A stretch of DNA of 64,000 nt from the NCBI GenBank assembly GCA_033064195.1, contig JARBJD010000152.1, forward strand, positions 1 through 64,000, given 5' to 3'. Under the pieces are notes generated by a model, which searched no databases, was not told the origin of the DNA, and was given only the letters and a program-made list of their open reading frames with translations. This DNA is from Blattamonas nauphoetae. Taxonomy: Eukaryota > Preaxostyla > Oxymonadida. Every line of letters starts with the position of its first letter. Position 1 is the first letter of the stretch. This document shows, piece after piece, positions 54,335 through 64,000 of the stretch. The position numbers and the translations under genes are program-made.

Positions 54335-56759
54335 ATGCACTTTGACGAAAATAAACAATATAGAAGGAAAGAACTCCCAAATGAACGAGTCTGTCGTCCT
54401 TTTCATTCATCATGCTCCTTCTTTACCTCTGAACTCGCCTTTCTCATCTCAAGTTCCTTCGTGGCAGTTCTGTTCAAATTGGAGATCCATCAAACGTTGA
54501 CCCTCATCCAATCGACGAGTACACTGACAAATACCGCCGATGGGATATGAGCGGGAACTTATCTTCCGATGAGAGAACACAATTAGGGAACAAATTGAGA
54601 GCTACCAATTATAACCTTGGTGATGGAAGGGGAAACTACGAAACTCAATATGGACAGGTTTGTTGATACAAATCCAATGTAACATCGAAATATTCACGGT
54701 TTTATCACGTCCTTCTCGCATGTGCAATGAGAAATATCACTGGACACTTTCACAGAATAGAATTCCTCTGTTCATGTTTATAAAGTTAATAAAAGTCGTC
54801 AACTCATTCACTCGTGTTAGATCTCTCATTTTCTTCTGGACATTCGAGCACAAATTCTTCTTTATCATCTTTCCATCCTCATTTCATTTCTCGACACTCT
54901 TTCTTTTCTGTGATTCACCTTCTCATTTCTTTTCCTCCCGATCATTTTTGTTACCTTTTCGTACTCACTTTCACAGGCCTTTCAAAAACCTCGTGCAGGT
55001 GAACAAGAAAAGGCCACTGTCAACACTGCCGAACTCCAACGCTCACACATCGTCCTCGGCGATGGCCAACCCGGCCGTGTGGATGGAGCATATGCAACAA
55101 CCACCCGCTCGACATACGACAAGAAAGACCTTCCCCTTCCCAACGCAGACAAGCAGGAAATGATCAACCAGCTCCGTCGAGAACACTGGGCAATCGGCGA
55201 CCCCAGCTCGAAAGTGACAGGCCGCGATTTCGCCACCACACATCAAGACACTTTCAAAGCACCAGACGGCCCAGTTGACCGAAGTCTTCCGCAGGCCACA
55301 ATGGATGACCTTCGAAAGTCCCACATTGTGCTTGCTGGTGGAGAGGCCAACAGCCAGGACAGACCGGGAGGACACGGTGGAGTGGTGACCAGGGCATACC
55401 GACAAGCCAACCCCAACGCACCACAGGCCAATATTGACGACGGCCCTTACACAAGCACCACACGTGCCGCTTATGTCAAGCACGATCCAACGAAGACACG
55501 CGGACTGGCCAATGCGGGGCAGGTGAGCGGAATCCTCCCATCAGAAATCACACCTCAGACGAAGCAGCTGCTGCGGGCACATCACTACGAGCTGGGAGAC
55601 GGGAGAGGAGTGTATGGGACGAGTTACAACGATAACTACGTCCCACAGCAGATGGATCCGGAAGTGTGGGAGAAGGTGGACGATGAGAACTACAGGCGAC
55701 GACAACTCCCCAACGAGAGGGTGTGATGAAACTCTTCTTCTTCTCCTCTGTTTTTCTCATCTGTCTCTCCTTTCAACCGACTTACTCTTCTCCTCTCCTC
55801 TCTTCCCTCATTCTCCTCTTTCCCACCTCCAGTTCCTCCGAGGCAGCTCCATCCAAATCGGAGATCCTTCGAACGTCGATGCCCATCCCATCGACGAATA
55901 CCGCGACAGGTACCGCAAGTGGGATCCTGCTGACCTGCAGGGTGCGAACGAGCGGAAGGAGATCGAGGCGAGACTCCGGCAGACGAACTACACACTCGGC
56001 GACGGCAGAGGTGACTATGACACAAACTACAACGTAGCCTACGTCAAGCCACGCCCAGGCGAGCAGGAACAAGCGACAGTCAACACGGCTGAGCTGCAGA
56101 GGTCCCACATCGTTCTTCAGGACACCAATCCGGACAATTACGCGCAGGCACTGGCAGACGGATTCAAAACAACAACACGCTCGACGTACAACAAGAAAGA
56201 TCTGCCCCCGCCGCAGCTGGACAAGCAGGAGATGATCAACCAGCTGAGGAGAGAGCACTGGGCAATTGGCGATCCAAGTTCGCAGGTGACTGGACGGGAC
56301 TACGCGACCACATTCAACACCGCATTCACCAAACCGGAAAACCCGCAGAAGACAGAACTGCCGGAATCGACAAAGGCCGACTTGAGAAGGTCGCATGTTG
56401 TGTTTGGGGGAAGTGAGGCCAGCTCGGCGGACAAGCCGGGTGGAGAGGGTGGAGTGATGACGAGAGCGTACCGACAAGCACACCCCGAAGCCAACCCACA
56501 GCCGACCGGGCCAGGCACGTACTCCACGACGATGAAGTCGAGCTACACAAAGCCAGACCAGACTCGGACACGTGGATTGCCCAACGCGGGTCAAGTGAGT
56601 GGAATTCTCCCAACAGAGATTACTCCCGAGACAAAGCAGATCTTGCGTGCACACCACTACGACTTGGGTGATGGACGAGGAGAGTGGGACACAACATACA
56701 GAGTGAATTATATTCCACAGCCACTTGACCCTGATCAGTGGGAAGAGGTTGGTAATTAG
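54335..56759 (+). CDS. axonemal microtubule-associated repeat protein (SAXO/TEX45-like), four exons
   Basis: Four exons join without any frame problem: 54,335-54,388, 54,454-54,657, 54,977-55,720 and 55,833-56,759 (TAG stop). The introns are 65, 319 and 112 bp, all GT-AG and all at phase 0. The 642-residue protein is a tandem duplication: residues ~19-334 and ~335-642 both start F-L-R-G-S-S-x-Q-I-G-D-P-S-N-V-D. Each half holds short units of the kind R-x-x-H-x-x-L-G-D-G ... T-T-x-x-x-Y (such as R-R-E-H-W-A-I-G-D-P and R-A-H-H-Y-x-L-G-D-G-R-G). Proteins with repeated H-x-x-L/I-G-D and T-x-Y motifs (TEX45/SAXO group) bind ciliary doublet microtubules, often inside the tubule, so a flagellar structural role is likely but inferred. 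There is no signal peptide or membrane segment. The V-ATPase gene starts 155 bp downstream. Confidence 0.8.
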
Positions 56760-56914
56760 GCGTCATTTCATCTTAGTGTATATTTTCCTTTTACGAGCAT
56801 CCATATTGTGAAATGCCACCATAACCGTGAACATATAACTAAAAATGCAGGAATAATTACACATGATGACGAGCATTGTTGAATTGATCGAACGGGCCCA
56901 TTACTTTATAAAAC

Positions 56915-59710
56915 ATGTCAAACATCGATACAAAGAAAGCCCAAGCTATTCACATGTTACGTCCAGAACCTATGGAGTATCTTCAGTTCATTCTCCCCGA
57001 AGAAACAGGTAATACGTTCATCTTGCACTCATTTTCGTGTCCTCAACCCTTCAGCCTATAACTCCATCAGACAACTCGGACAAGTCGGAATGACACATTT
57101 TATTGATTTGAACCCACGAGTTAACCCCAATAAACGAGAATTTTATAAGGATATTAGTCGTTGTTCCGACATGCGAAGGATCCTACGTTTCTTCAAATCT
57201 CAACTCGATATTCACAATCGTGTTCCAAACAAAGCAGTACCTGAGGAGGGATATCGCTTTACTGAGTTAGAGGAAACTTTTATCACCATGGAAAAGACAA
57301 TGAAAGATCTCCTACTAAGCCAGACTCAAATGAATCATCATAAATGTGAATTACTTGAGATGAAACATGTCCTCACTATTGGTGAATCGTTTTTGTCGTC
57401 AGCCATGACCGATGCTCGACATGGCATGGAAATGATTGAGAAGAATCCAGCCGCAGCAAGAGCGATGGGAGTGGATGCCTCTCAAATCCGAGGACTCTCG
57501 TATGAAATCCGCCGATTTAATTCACTCGATTTCTGATTATAGATTCCTTGCAGGGATTATTTCTCAATCAAAAATCGAAGTCTTCCATCGGATGCTTTTT
57601 GTGGCTCTCAGAGGAAACTTTGTCTTTGAATATCGACCTGTTCCCGAGCCCGTACTCGATCCAGTTACGGTTTGGATCACCCATTCTGTTCATTGATTTC
57701 TTTATCTTCTTCTATTTCAGAATCTCCCAGAAGAAAAATGGGTTTTCTTTGTATTCTTCACTGGAGACCATGCCCGTAATCGAATCATGCGAATATGTAC
57801 GTCATATGGAGCCAGCTTATACCCATATCCAACAACGAAAGATGAGCACATACAAACCATCGCGGACATCGACAACAGACTTGAAACACTCGTCACCGTC
57901 CAAGCGCGAAGTGATGAGCAAATGGAGAAAGAACTCGATATTATTCAGAGGAATGTCACCCAGTGGAACATTTTTGTCTCCAGAGAAACTGGAATCTACC
58001 ATAGTCTGAATATGTTCGTCGTCGATTCTGAGGCTCACTGTTATGTGGGCGAAGGATGGGTTCCAAAACGTAGAATGAATGACGTGAACGAAGCCCTCGA
58101 AGTAGCGACTCGGGTATCTCGATCTGCGGTGCCAGCAATCTCACACGTTCTTTCATCGTTGCGCACACCTCCTTCTCTCATTGAGACAAACAAATTCACT
58201 CTTGCCCAGCAAAAGATCGTTTCCTCTTATGGAGTGCCATCTTATGGCGAGATCAATCCTGGGCTCGCTACACTCTTCACTTTTCCTTTTCTTTTCGCTC
58301 TTATGTTTGGGGACTTCGGTCATGGCATACTCTTCACAATAATCTCCCTCGGTCTGTGCGCCTTTAGCGGATTGCTTGAGAAAATGGCACAGACATCGGA
58401 TGTTTGCCCATTTCTTGTTCATCTTTTCAGATTGGGCGTTATTTCCACCTTGGCCGATTCTTTCTTGTCAACATGGGAGTCATGGCCACATACGTCGGTC
58501 TTCTTTACAATGAAGTGTTTTCTCTCTCTGTCAACTTCTTCAAATCTGGGTACAAAGTCGATTCTGTCACTGGGAGTGTCACCAGGACACACACCTATGC
58601 TTTTGGTGTTGACCCTGTCTGAACTTCTCTCTTATCTTATTTCATTATTTTTCTGTCGTGTAGATCTGGCGACAATGCGACAATTATCTCATCTTTACAA
58701 ACTCAATGAAAATGAAGATGAGTGTGATTGTTGGAGTCTTACATATGATACTCGGAATCTTCTTTTCCCTCCTCAACTTTATTCACAGAAAGCAATGGGC
58801 AGATGTGTGGTGCAACTTCCTCCCGAAGATCCTCCTCCTCCTCTCACTCTTTGGATACATGGACTTCATGATCATCTACAAATGGATGGATCCGAAGGGA
58901 AACAAGCCCATGCTCATCTCAACCATGATCAACATGTTTCTTGGTGCCTTCCAACCGATCCCGGATGACACCAGACTCTATCAAGGCCAAGAGGTCGTTC
59001 AGGGCATTCTGTTTATCGTTGCCATCGTCTGCATTGTGTGGATGATGATTCCGAAGGCTGTCATCGACATTGTCGAGATTCAGCGGAAGAAGAAAGGCGC
59101 AAAAGGCTTCAAAAAGACGATGATCCGCAGCGACTCACTCCACGCGTCGACCACCGAAATGATCGACATCCGGCCAGACGAGCTGACAAGCAACGTTGAA
59201 AGGAGCGACTCCGACTCGTCTTCATATTCGCCATACCACCAGCGGCAGAGAAAGCACTTGGAGATGCAGCCTGTCTCGATGGACGTCGTGGAAGAGCCGG
59301 AAGAGGAGAAGGAGGTCAGCGAGGTTCTTGTCCACACTCTCATCGACACAATCGAGTTCGTTCTCGGTGCTATTTCCAACACTGCGTCATATCTTCGTCT
59401 GTGGGCGCTATCGCTCGCCCACGGGGAACTCGGTGAAGTGTTCTATCAGTATCTGATGATCCTGATTCCCAAGCTTGTTCCTGTCTTCGGCTCGGTGATT
59501 GGAATCGCAGCGTGGATTGGCGTGACGTTTGGGCTGATTGTGATGATGGAAGGATTGAGTGCGTTCTTGCACTGTCTCCGTCTGCACTGGGTGGAGTTCC
59601 AGAACAAGTTCTACCAAGCCGAGGGCTATGCCTTTGCTCCTCTCTCGTTCAAGAGCATTGATTACTCAGCGGAACTGTTCCTTCCCACGGAATACGAGCT
59701 CGAACGATGA
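56915..59710 (+). CDS. V-type proton ATPase subunit a (Vo membrane arm), six exons
   Basis: Exons 56,915-57,008, 57,055-57,499, 57,543-57,669, 57,721-58,401, 58,431-58,616 and 58,664-59,710 give 859 codons in one frame (TGA stop). The introns are 46, 43, 51, 29 and 47 bp, all GT-AG; the third could start six bases earlier. Length and order are those of the family: a cytosolic N-terminal half with coiled coils, then about eight membrane helices from I-N-P-G-L-A-T-L-F-T-F-P-F-L-F onward. S-Y-L-R-L-W-A-L-S-L-A-H (arginine near residue 755) and L-R-L-H-W-V-E-F (near 817) carry the two arginines needed for proton transfer to the rotor ring. The protein pumps protons into vacuoles or endosomes as part of the V-ATPase. 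A TATA-like TTTATAAAAC lies just before the ATG, and AATAAA lies at 59,806-59,811. Confidence 0.95.
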
Positions 59711-59805
59711 GGTCATTTCAGAGTCTCTTCATTCCGATTCTGTTTTGATGATATACTGCCCGACATGACGACTTGATTCGGCTGTAAAACGGTTGTATTT
59801 TACTG

Positions 59806-59811
59806 AATAAA
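59806..59811 (+). promoter_or_regulatory. AATAAA polyadenylation signal candidate for the V-ATPase gene
   Basis: AATAAA stands about 95 bp after the V-ATPase stop codon, on the same strand and in AT-rich sequence. It is a common cleavage/polyadenylation signal. Position fits, but use in this organism is assumed. Confidence 0.4.
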
Positions 59812-60226
59812 GAGACAATGTGTTTCACTTTTCTATCAAAGATAATTTAGAGAGGTAGAGACCTTGTGACAAAAAATTGGACACCAAAAAATTCTGAATG
59901 ACGTGAAAACTGTAAAATTAAAAAAATGATGGACATGTTCTTCACGACATGACACGTGATTCACTTCATCCTACTTGATCCCTCGAACTTTAAATTTTTT
60001 AACTCTACGAGAGTAACACTCGAGGAGGCTGTCACTGAATGAGAGAACGCTGATTCTAGTACTTTCTTGTGGGATCGAGTTCTCACCTCGCACGATTTTT
60101 GGACGAAGGAAGTCTATTGTAACGTAAATCGCATAATTTTCAAAAATAATTGAAACGAGCGTTCACGAAATGTGTTTGATGAGGTTAAAGTCGGTACTGA
60201 TTGTTTGAAAGTCTTTCTGACCGATA
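59812..60226. other. no gene seen
   Basis: AT-rich spacer downstream of the V-ATPase gene. Confidence 0.4.
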
Positions 60227-60700
60227 TTGCCCTGTTTGATTCTGGGAAGTTTTATGTTTTTTCTTGTTTCAACCAACACAATCACTGAGAAGGACCCGAG
60301 TGTGGTGGAGAGGGTCCATCTTGGCCTTAGTGAGAAGTTTGACGAAAGTGTCAGTGAATGTTTTTCATTCCATGATATTTTCAGACACTCAAAGTTTGTC
60401 AGTTTCAACTCATCCCAGCACATCACCAAATCCCGAGTTTTCTTTGATGATCACACAACCTTGATTCTCAGCGTGGTGTGTCTTTTCTCTTTGTGACTTC
60501 TTCACTTTCTCTCGTCCTCTCTCTCGCACATTCTTCACATCGCCAAACAGACAAAACTCTTAAGAGAAACATTTCGAAAGAGTGACATTTCCGATGGTGC
60601 AGCGATTTTGAAAACGATGGGGTTGAAAGAGAGGAACTCTGTGACATTTCCTGAAACTGATTCGACTCACTTAGAGGAAGCGTTGGAAAGAACGGTGTGA
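60227..60700 (+). CDS. candidate two-exon small gene, product unrecognised
   Basis: A plus-strand frame from 60,227 to about 60,472 encodes roughly 80 residues (S-F-H-D-I-F, then S-R-V-F-F-D-D-H-T-T-L-I-L). A GT near 60,473 or 60,476 and TTCACATCGCCAAACAG ending at 60,550 would make an intron of about 75-78 bp. The following frame, 60,551-60,700 (K-L-L-R-E-T-F-R-K-S-D-I-S, ending L-E-E-A-L-E-R-T-V and TGA), joins in phase. Each of the two parts shows protein-like composition, and the second is not a shadow of any other gene. The start is uncertain; a 3' splice site may also exist before K-D-P-S-V-V-E-R. No family recognised, and it may be debris of a larger gene. Confidence 0.3.
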
Positions 60701-60701
60701 T

Positions 60702-61322
60702 TTTTGATTTCGAAATCTGTCTTTCGATGAACGGCTGACCTTTATGACACGTTTTTGAATCTGAAATGAACAGAATTCAATGTCTTGACGGTTGCGAGCT
60801 GTGGCTGGTTTTTTCTTTTCGCAACTCACTGTCCATCATCGGTATTCAGCGTATCGGTGTCCTTGGATACTGCATTGACAGAGACATGGAGCGAGCGAGT
60901 TGACTTATTTCTTCCTTTTCATTTTCTTCATTCAATCTGCTTCTATCTATCACTTGACATTCACAATCCTGGATACATTCAAGAGTGATATCGGTTGTGA
61001 ATCACGTGTCATGTCGTTCGAAGTATGTCCCCCTACAGTAGCATTTCATGTCATACTCTCTTATTTTTTACTGTTGTTCTTTCAAAAAAATCGCAGAGAT
61101 GTATAACTCAAGGTAGTTGAAGTGTGTGTAAAATGAATTCTCAACTCTCTCTTGTTCTGTCAAAAAACAAAAATTGTAGCTGGATCAAGTCGCCGTGACG
61201 CGCAGTATAGTTCACATCTTCATAGAATGATGTCAGTTTTCACCCATTTCATTCATGGTATACAAATACGGAGAATTAAGATTGATCTCGAAGTGTAATT
61301 CGAAAAGAAAGAGTCACAAAGT
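60702..61322. other. no gene seen
   Basis: Short frames only, between the small candidate gene and the homeobox gene's 3' end. Confidence 0.4.
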
Positions 61323-63740
61323 TTAGTTTCGGTGATCGGTTGAGGTTGGTTGGGTGTCTTGATTCGTTGTGTCCTGTTTTGTGACGACTTCGATGTGGTC
61401 ATCGCTTCCCTGTTCCACATCCCCTTCGTTCTCCCTCCTGTCAGCGTCTGTGTGGTGTGTTTGGACGACCTGCGGGAGGGCGGGGAGAGGTGTGAGGTGA
61501 GACTGTGTAGGGACTGTCATCCTGCGATTCTCAGAAGCGCGGAGAGAGTGCGAGTGAGGGTCGCTGAAGACTGGAAAGGCCATCCGCTCAGCCATCATCG
61601 GATCGGCAAAGAGCGGCAGACTCTGCCCGCTCATGTGCATCTGCGGAGTGATGGCTGCCTGCTCGACCATCGGCATCGAGCTGACAAAGCTGTGGGTCAG
61701 AGCGTGATGGACAGGCTGTGGGATGCGCATCCGCTTCTCGCCCATCGACGACTCGTCGTAGACGTATTCGTCGAAGTCGGAGTCGAGCAGCTCGTCGTTC
61801 TCTCCAAACACCTTCCTCTTCTTCTTCTTCTTTTTGTCCGGGTCTCTGTTCCGCTCGTTGGAGATCCAGTTGGTGACTTGTGTCATTGTCAGGTGTGTCA
61901 TGCGGCAGAGCAACACTCTTTCCTCGCGTGTGGCGTAAGCATTGTTCTCCTTCTTCCTCTGCCGATACCACAACTTCAGCGTGTGGAGAACAGTCTCAGT
62001 GAACCGCCCGTTCCGCTTGGACAGCTTTTCCGAGTTTGCCTTCGCAATTCCGTTTTGGTTGAACTGAAGTGTCTCTTCCCGAAGACGAAACAGCTCTGCG
62101 CCGAGCGGGTCGCGGAAGACGCGACGGAAGAGGTCGAGCGAGAGCGGCACAGTCTCGATTGTCTGAAGCTGGGCGGAGTGTCGCGCGTACGGCATGTCCA
62201 TCCTCATTCCAGCCACGTTGTACGGCGAGAAAGTGTTGGGGACGGGCGAGGCACGATGCGGAGGAGAGACGACAACCGAGCGTTGTTGTGCTTCCATTGG
62301 GGAGTTGTCGAGGAGGAGGGCGGAGGAGCGGATGTTGGTGAAGGGCGAGGAAGGATGGGCGACGGGAAGTGACCGCTTCATCTCGTTCGGAGTGCTCACC
62401 ACACTCGCAGTCAGCGGAGACGAGATCGTTGGACCAGATGGACGAGTCGGTGTCATGTCCAGCGCCGAGACGAGAAGCGACGGAGACTCGGCCTCAGCGA
62501 ACGACGGCAGCGGGGGAGATGTGACTGGCGAGATGAAATCCCCGTCCGACTTGGCATCGCCCCGTCCTCCGTTCGGGGCAACCATTCCGCAGCGTCCTTT
62601 CCGCGTTTCGGTGTACGAGAATGGCTGCAGCATGCTGTTTGTGCGGTTGCGGATGGCGTGTTGGTTGGAGTTGGCGCTGTGGAGGAGAGTCTGAGAGGGC
62701 AGTGGAAGCGTGTTGTCTGCAGATTCTGTGGCTTCCTCTCCAACAGGCTCGTCTTGTTGCATCCTCATCGTGTTAAGGGTGGCCCCAAATGGGTTCGACA
62801 GACTCGTCGACGGGGTCAGCTGCGGGGAGAGTGTGTGATGGAACGAGAAAGAGCGTCCTGGTGTTTGAGGCGTCGTCGCAAAAAAATCCGGCGACGCTTG
62901 TTGCATAGCCATCAGTGTGGGAGAGTTAACAAACCCAAACATGGAGTGTCGGTCATCCTGGCCTGTTTTGGGGGTTGTGGGGAAGTGGGAGAGTCCCCCA
63001 CCGACGGCAAACGGCGGGGAAGGTGTTTTCTGGAACACGGTGGGCTGGTCGTGGATACTTTGCGGCTGTTGGCTTGGCTGGCGTGTGAAGGTGTTGTCCA
63101 TGTGCTGTTGGGTTTGGGCGGCCGAGGAGACGGCGATACACTCATCGACAGCTTTCTGCAGCCCACTGACGGTGGAGATGGAGTAGAAGTATGTTGGGTT
63201 GAGGAAGTTTGACGTGAGTTTGCGTACTTCGCTGAAGACGAGGTCGATGAATGCTGGCGAGGTCAGATATTCGCCAGTGATTGGAGAATCGGACCTGAAA
63301 ATGCAATCCCACACATCCGGCATCAGAGTAGCAAAGAGGAACACCATCGGGTTGCGGATGGTTTGGAGATACTCGTTCTTCGGAGGGTCTTCCAATCGCT
63401 TGAGACTCCCCATACGAGGAATGACGTTGTCCATGATGTAATTGTTGAGGTTCATGAACGCAACTTCAAGGTTTTCAGGAGAATACCGTGGGTCAGGGTA
63501 GAACATGTTTTGCGTCGCAAAGCAGGCAAAGTCTGTGACGAACGGTGGGTCGTTTTCAGAGAGGAGTGTGAATCCAAAAAGTAGGTCAAGGAAGTTGTCA
63601 TTCAGCAAAAAGATGCATCCTCCTCTTGATGTAAGTAGATCAAGGAGTCGTCTCGTGAACTCATCAGGAGCTGTTAGAGGATGTGTACTACCGCTTGCAG
63701 CACCTGTAGGTCTTTGGTTGTGACGTTCTTGTCGCGTCAT
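61323..63740 (-). CDS. TALE-type homeodomain transcription factor, 805 residues, no intron
   Basis: One uninterrupted frame from an ATG at 63,740 to TAA at 61,323. Residues ~568-632 form a homeodomain: K-R-N-G-R-F-T-E-T-V (first helix start), K-L-W-Y-R-Q-R, N-N-A-Y-A-T-R-E-E-R (the loop extension typical of TALE proteins), L-T-M-T-Q-V-T-N-W-I-S-N-E-R-N-R (recognition helix, with the W-x-x-N-x-R core), then a run of lysines that is a likely nuclear signal. Residues ~25-190 are a helical, hydrophobic region with no family recognised. The middle (~200-560) is rich in S, T, P and Q and probably disordered. It should act in the nucleus, binding DNA; the targets cannot be told. A second gene diverges from it across 112 bp. 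Confidence 0.88.
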   Translation of the reverse strand: MTRQERHNQRPTGAASGSTHPLTAPDEFTRRLLDLLTSRGGCIFLLNDNFLDLLFGFTLLSENDPPFVTDFACFATQNMFYPDPRYSPENLEVAFMNLNNYIMDNVIPRMGSLKRLEDPPKNEYLQTIRNPMVFLFATLMPDVWDCIFRSDSPITGEYLTSPAFIDLVFSEVRKLTSNFLNPTYFYSISTVSGLQKAVDECIAVSSAAQTQQHMDNTFTRQPSQQPQSIHDQPTVFQKTPSPPFAVGGGLSHFPTTPKTGQDDRHSMFGFVNSPTLMAMQQASPDFFATTPQTPGRSFSFHHTLSPQLTPSTSLSNPFGATLNTMRMQQDEPVGEEATESADNTLPLPSQTLLHSANSNQHAIRNRTNSMLQPFSYTETRKGRCGMVAPNGGRGDAKSDGDFISPVTSPPLPSFAEAESPSLLVSALDMTPTRPSGPTISSPLTASVVSTPNEMKRSLPVAHPSSPFTNIRSSALLLDNSPMEAQQRSVVVSPPHRASPVPNTFSPYNVAGMRMDMPYARHSAQLQTIETVPLSLDLFRRVFRDPLGAELFRLREETLQFNQNGIAKANSEKLSKRNGRFTETVLHTLKLWYRQRKKENNAYATREERVLLCRMTHLTMTQVTNWISNERNRDPDKKKKKKRKVFGENDELLDSDFDEYVYDESSMGEKRMRIPQPVHHALTHSFVSSMPMVEQAAITPQMHMSGQSLPLFADPMMAERMAFPVFSDPHSHSLRASENRRMTVPTQSHLTPLPALPQVVQTHHTDADRRENEGDVEQGSDDHIEVVTKQDTTNQDTQPTSTDHRN

Positions 63741-63852
63741 TGCGTAACTTTATGTTGTCCCATCGATTCACCCTCATGTCAAGTCAACAGTGTGTCGAGT
63801 CAACTTGTCTTTCTCATGGGTCGATCAAACTCCCACCATTTAAAACAATTCT
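63741..63852. promoter_or_regulatory. divergent promoter region, 112 bp
   Basis: The spacer between the minus-strand homeobox start (63,740) and the plus-strand start at 63,853. It includes CCATTTAAAACAATT just before the plus-strand ATG and ACATAAAGTTACGCA just before the minus-strand ATG. With so short a gap the two genes may share control elements. No defined operator was recognised. Confidence 0.45.
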
Positions 63853-64000
63853 ATGTCACATTCTCCCCCAGCCTTCACTTATAACGAACTCCTCCAATCT
63901 AATTCGACTGAAACTGCTAAACCAGAGGATCTGTCATTTGTGAATTTGCATCTTGCATCACCAATCACCTTATCGGACACAACAATGATTCTGAAGTCAT
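63853..64000 (+). CDS. start of an unrecognised gene, runs off the window
   Basis: From the ATG at 63,853 the frame is open for 49 codons to the window end: S-H-S-P-P-A-F-T-Y-N-E-L-L at the start, then E-D-L-S-F-V-N-L-H-L and S-D-T-T-M-I-L-K-S. It has host-gene composition. It is placed 112 bp from the homeobox gene, in the gene-dense segment. There is too little to name it. Confidence 0.45.
   Translation, partial: MSHSPPAFTYNELLQSNSTETAKPEDLSFVNLHLASPITLSDTTMILKS

Overview
The window looks like nuclear DNA of a flagellated protist, most likely an oxymonad (Preaxostyla) of the Blattamonas/Monocercomonoides kind. This is inferred from three things: a broken surface-protein gene (51.2-53.8 kb) with the late beta-strand region, C-terminal membrane helix and arginine/lysine stop-transfer patch typical of the large oxymonad polymorphic-protein family; an axonemal-type repeat protein gene; and very short GT-AG introns (29-51 bp in the V-ATPase gene). 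TAA, TAG and TGA each end one intact host gene (homeobox, axonemal, V-ATPase), so the code is standard. The species name is an inference and cannot be proved from the sequence alone.

Layout. 1-17 kb: two fossil Polinton-like elements in head-to-head orientation (copy 1 on the minus strand, copy 2 on the plus strand). Each carries a family-B DNA polymerase and a small protein built from an unrecognised repeated domain, and copy 1 also carries an integrase. Between and inside them lie Tc1/mariner-type repeats, a pogo-type transposase remnant, a tRNA-related SINE-like repeat, a ~330-bp tandem duplication, and an identical 774-bp repeat present twice in inverted orientation, one copy of which cuts the second polymerase. 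17-22 kb: a decayed mariner transposase, a fossil CRESS-virus Rep gene, and a 1.3-kb element with mariner-type ends. 22.7-26.6 kb: an unrecognised GC-rich host-like gene broken in several frames. 27.8-33.5 kb: a perfectly symmetric palindrome of a MULE fragment around a MITE, then a 970-bp tandem trimer. 33.4-43 kb: fossils of a tyrosine recombinase and a DIRS-like retroelement, three hAT remnants, a Merlin-like remnant and a third Polinton-type repeat protein. 43-47.8 kb: a Merlin transposase gene split by a MITE, followed by the apparent parent of that MITE (a 2.44-kb pogo-type transposon with arrays of AATTCAAAGTCGAA at both ends), then a PIF/Harbinger-like MITE.

54.3-64 kb is the gene-dense host segment: a four-exon axonemal (SAXO-like) repeat protein, the six-exon V-ATPase subunit a gene 155 bp downstream, a weak two-exon candidate, a large intronless TALE-type homeobox gene on the minus strand, and the start of another gene diverging from it across a 112-bp spacer.

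The less familiar signals are: the TAAATG-type motif at nearly every Polinton gene start; the zinc-less repeated domain of the small Polinton proteins; the HNH-like segment inside the Polinton polymerase; and the nested, traceable history of the pogo-type family (parent, two deletion derivatives, one at the centre of a palindrome).
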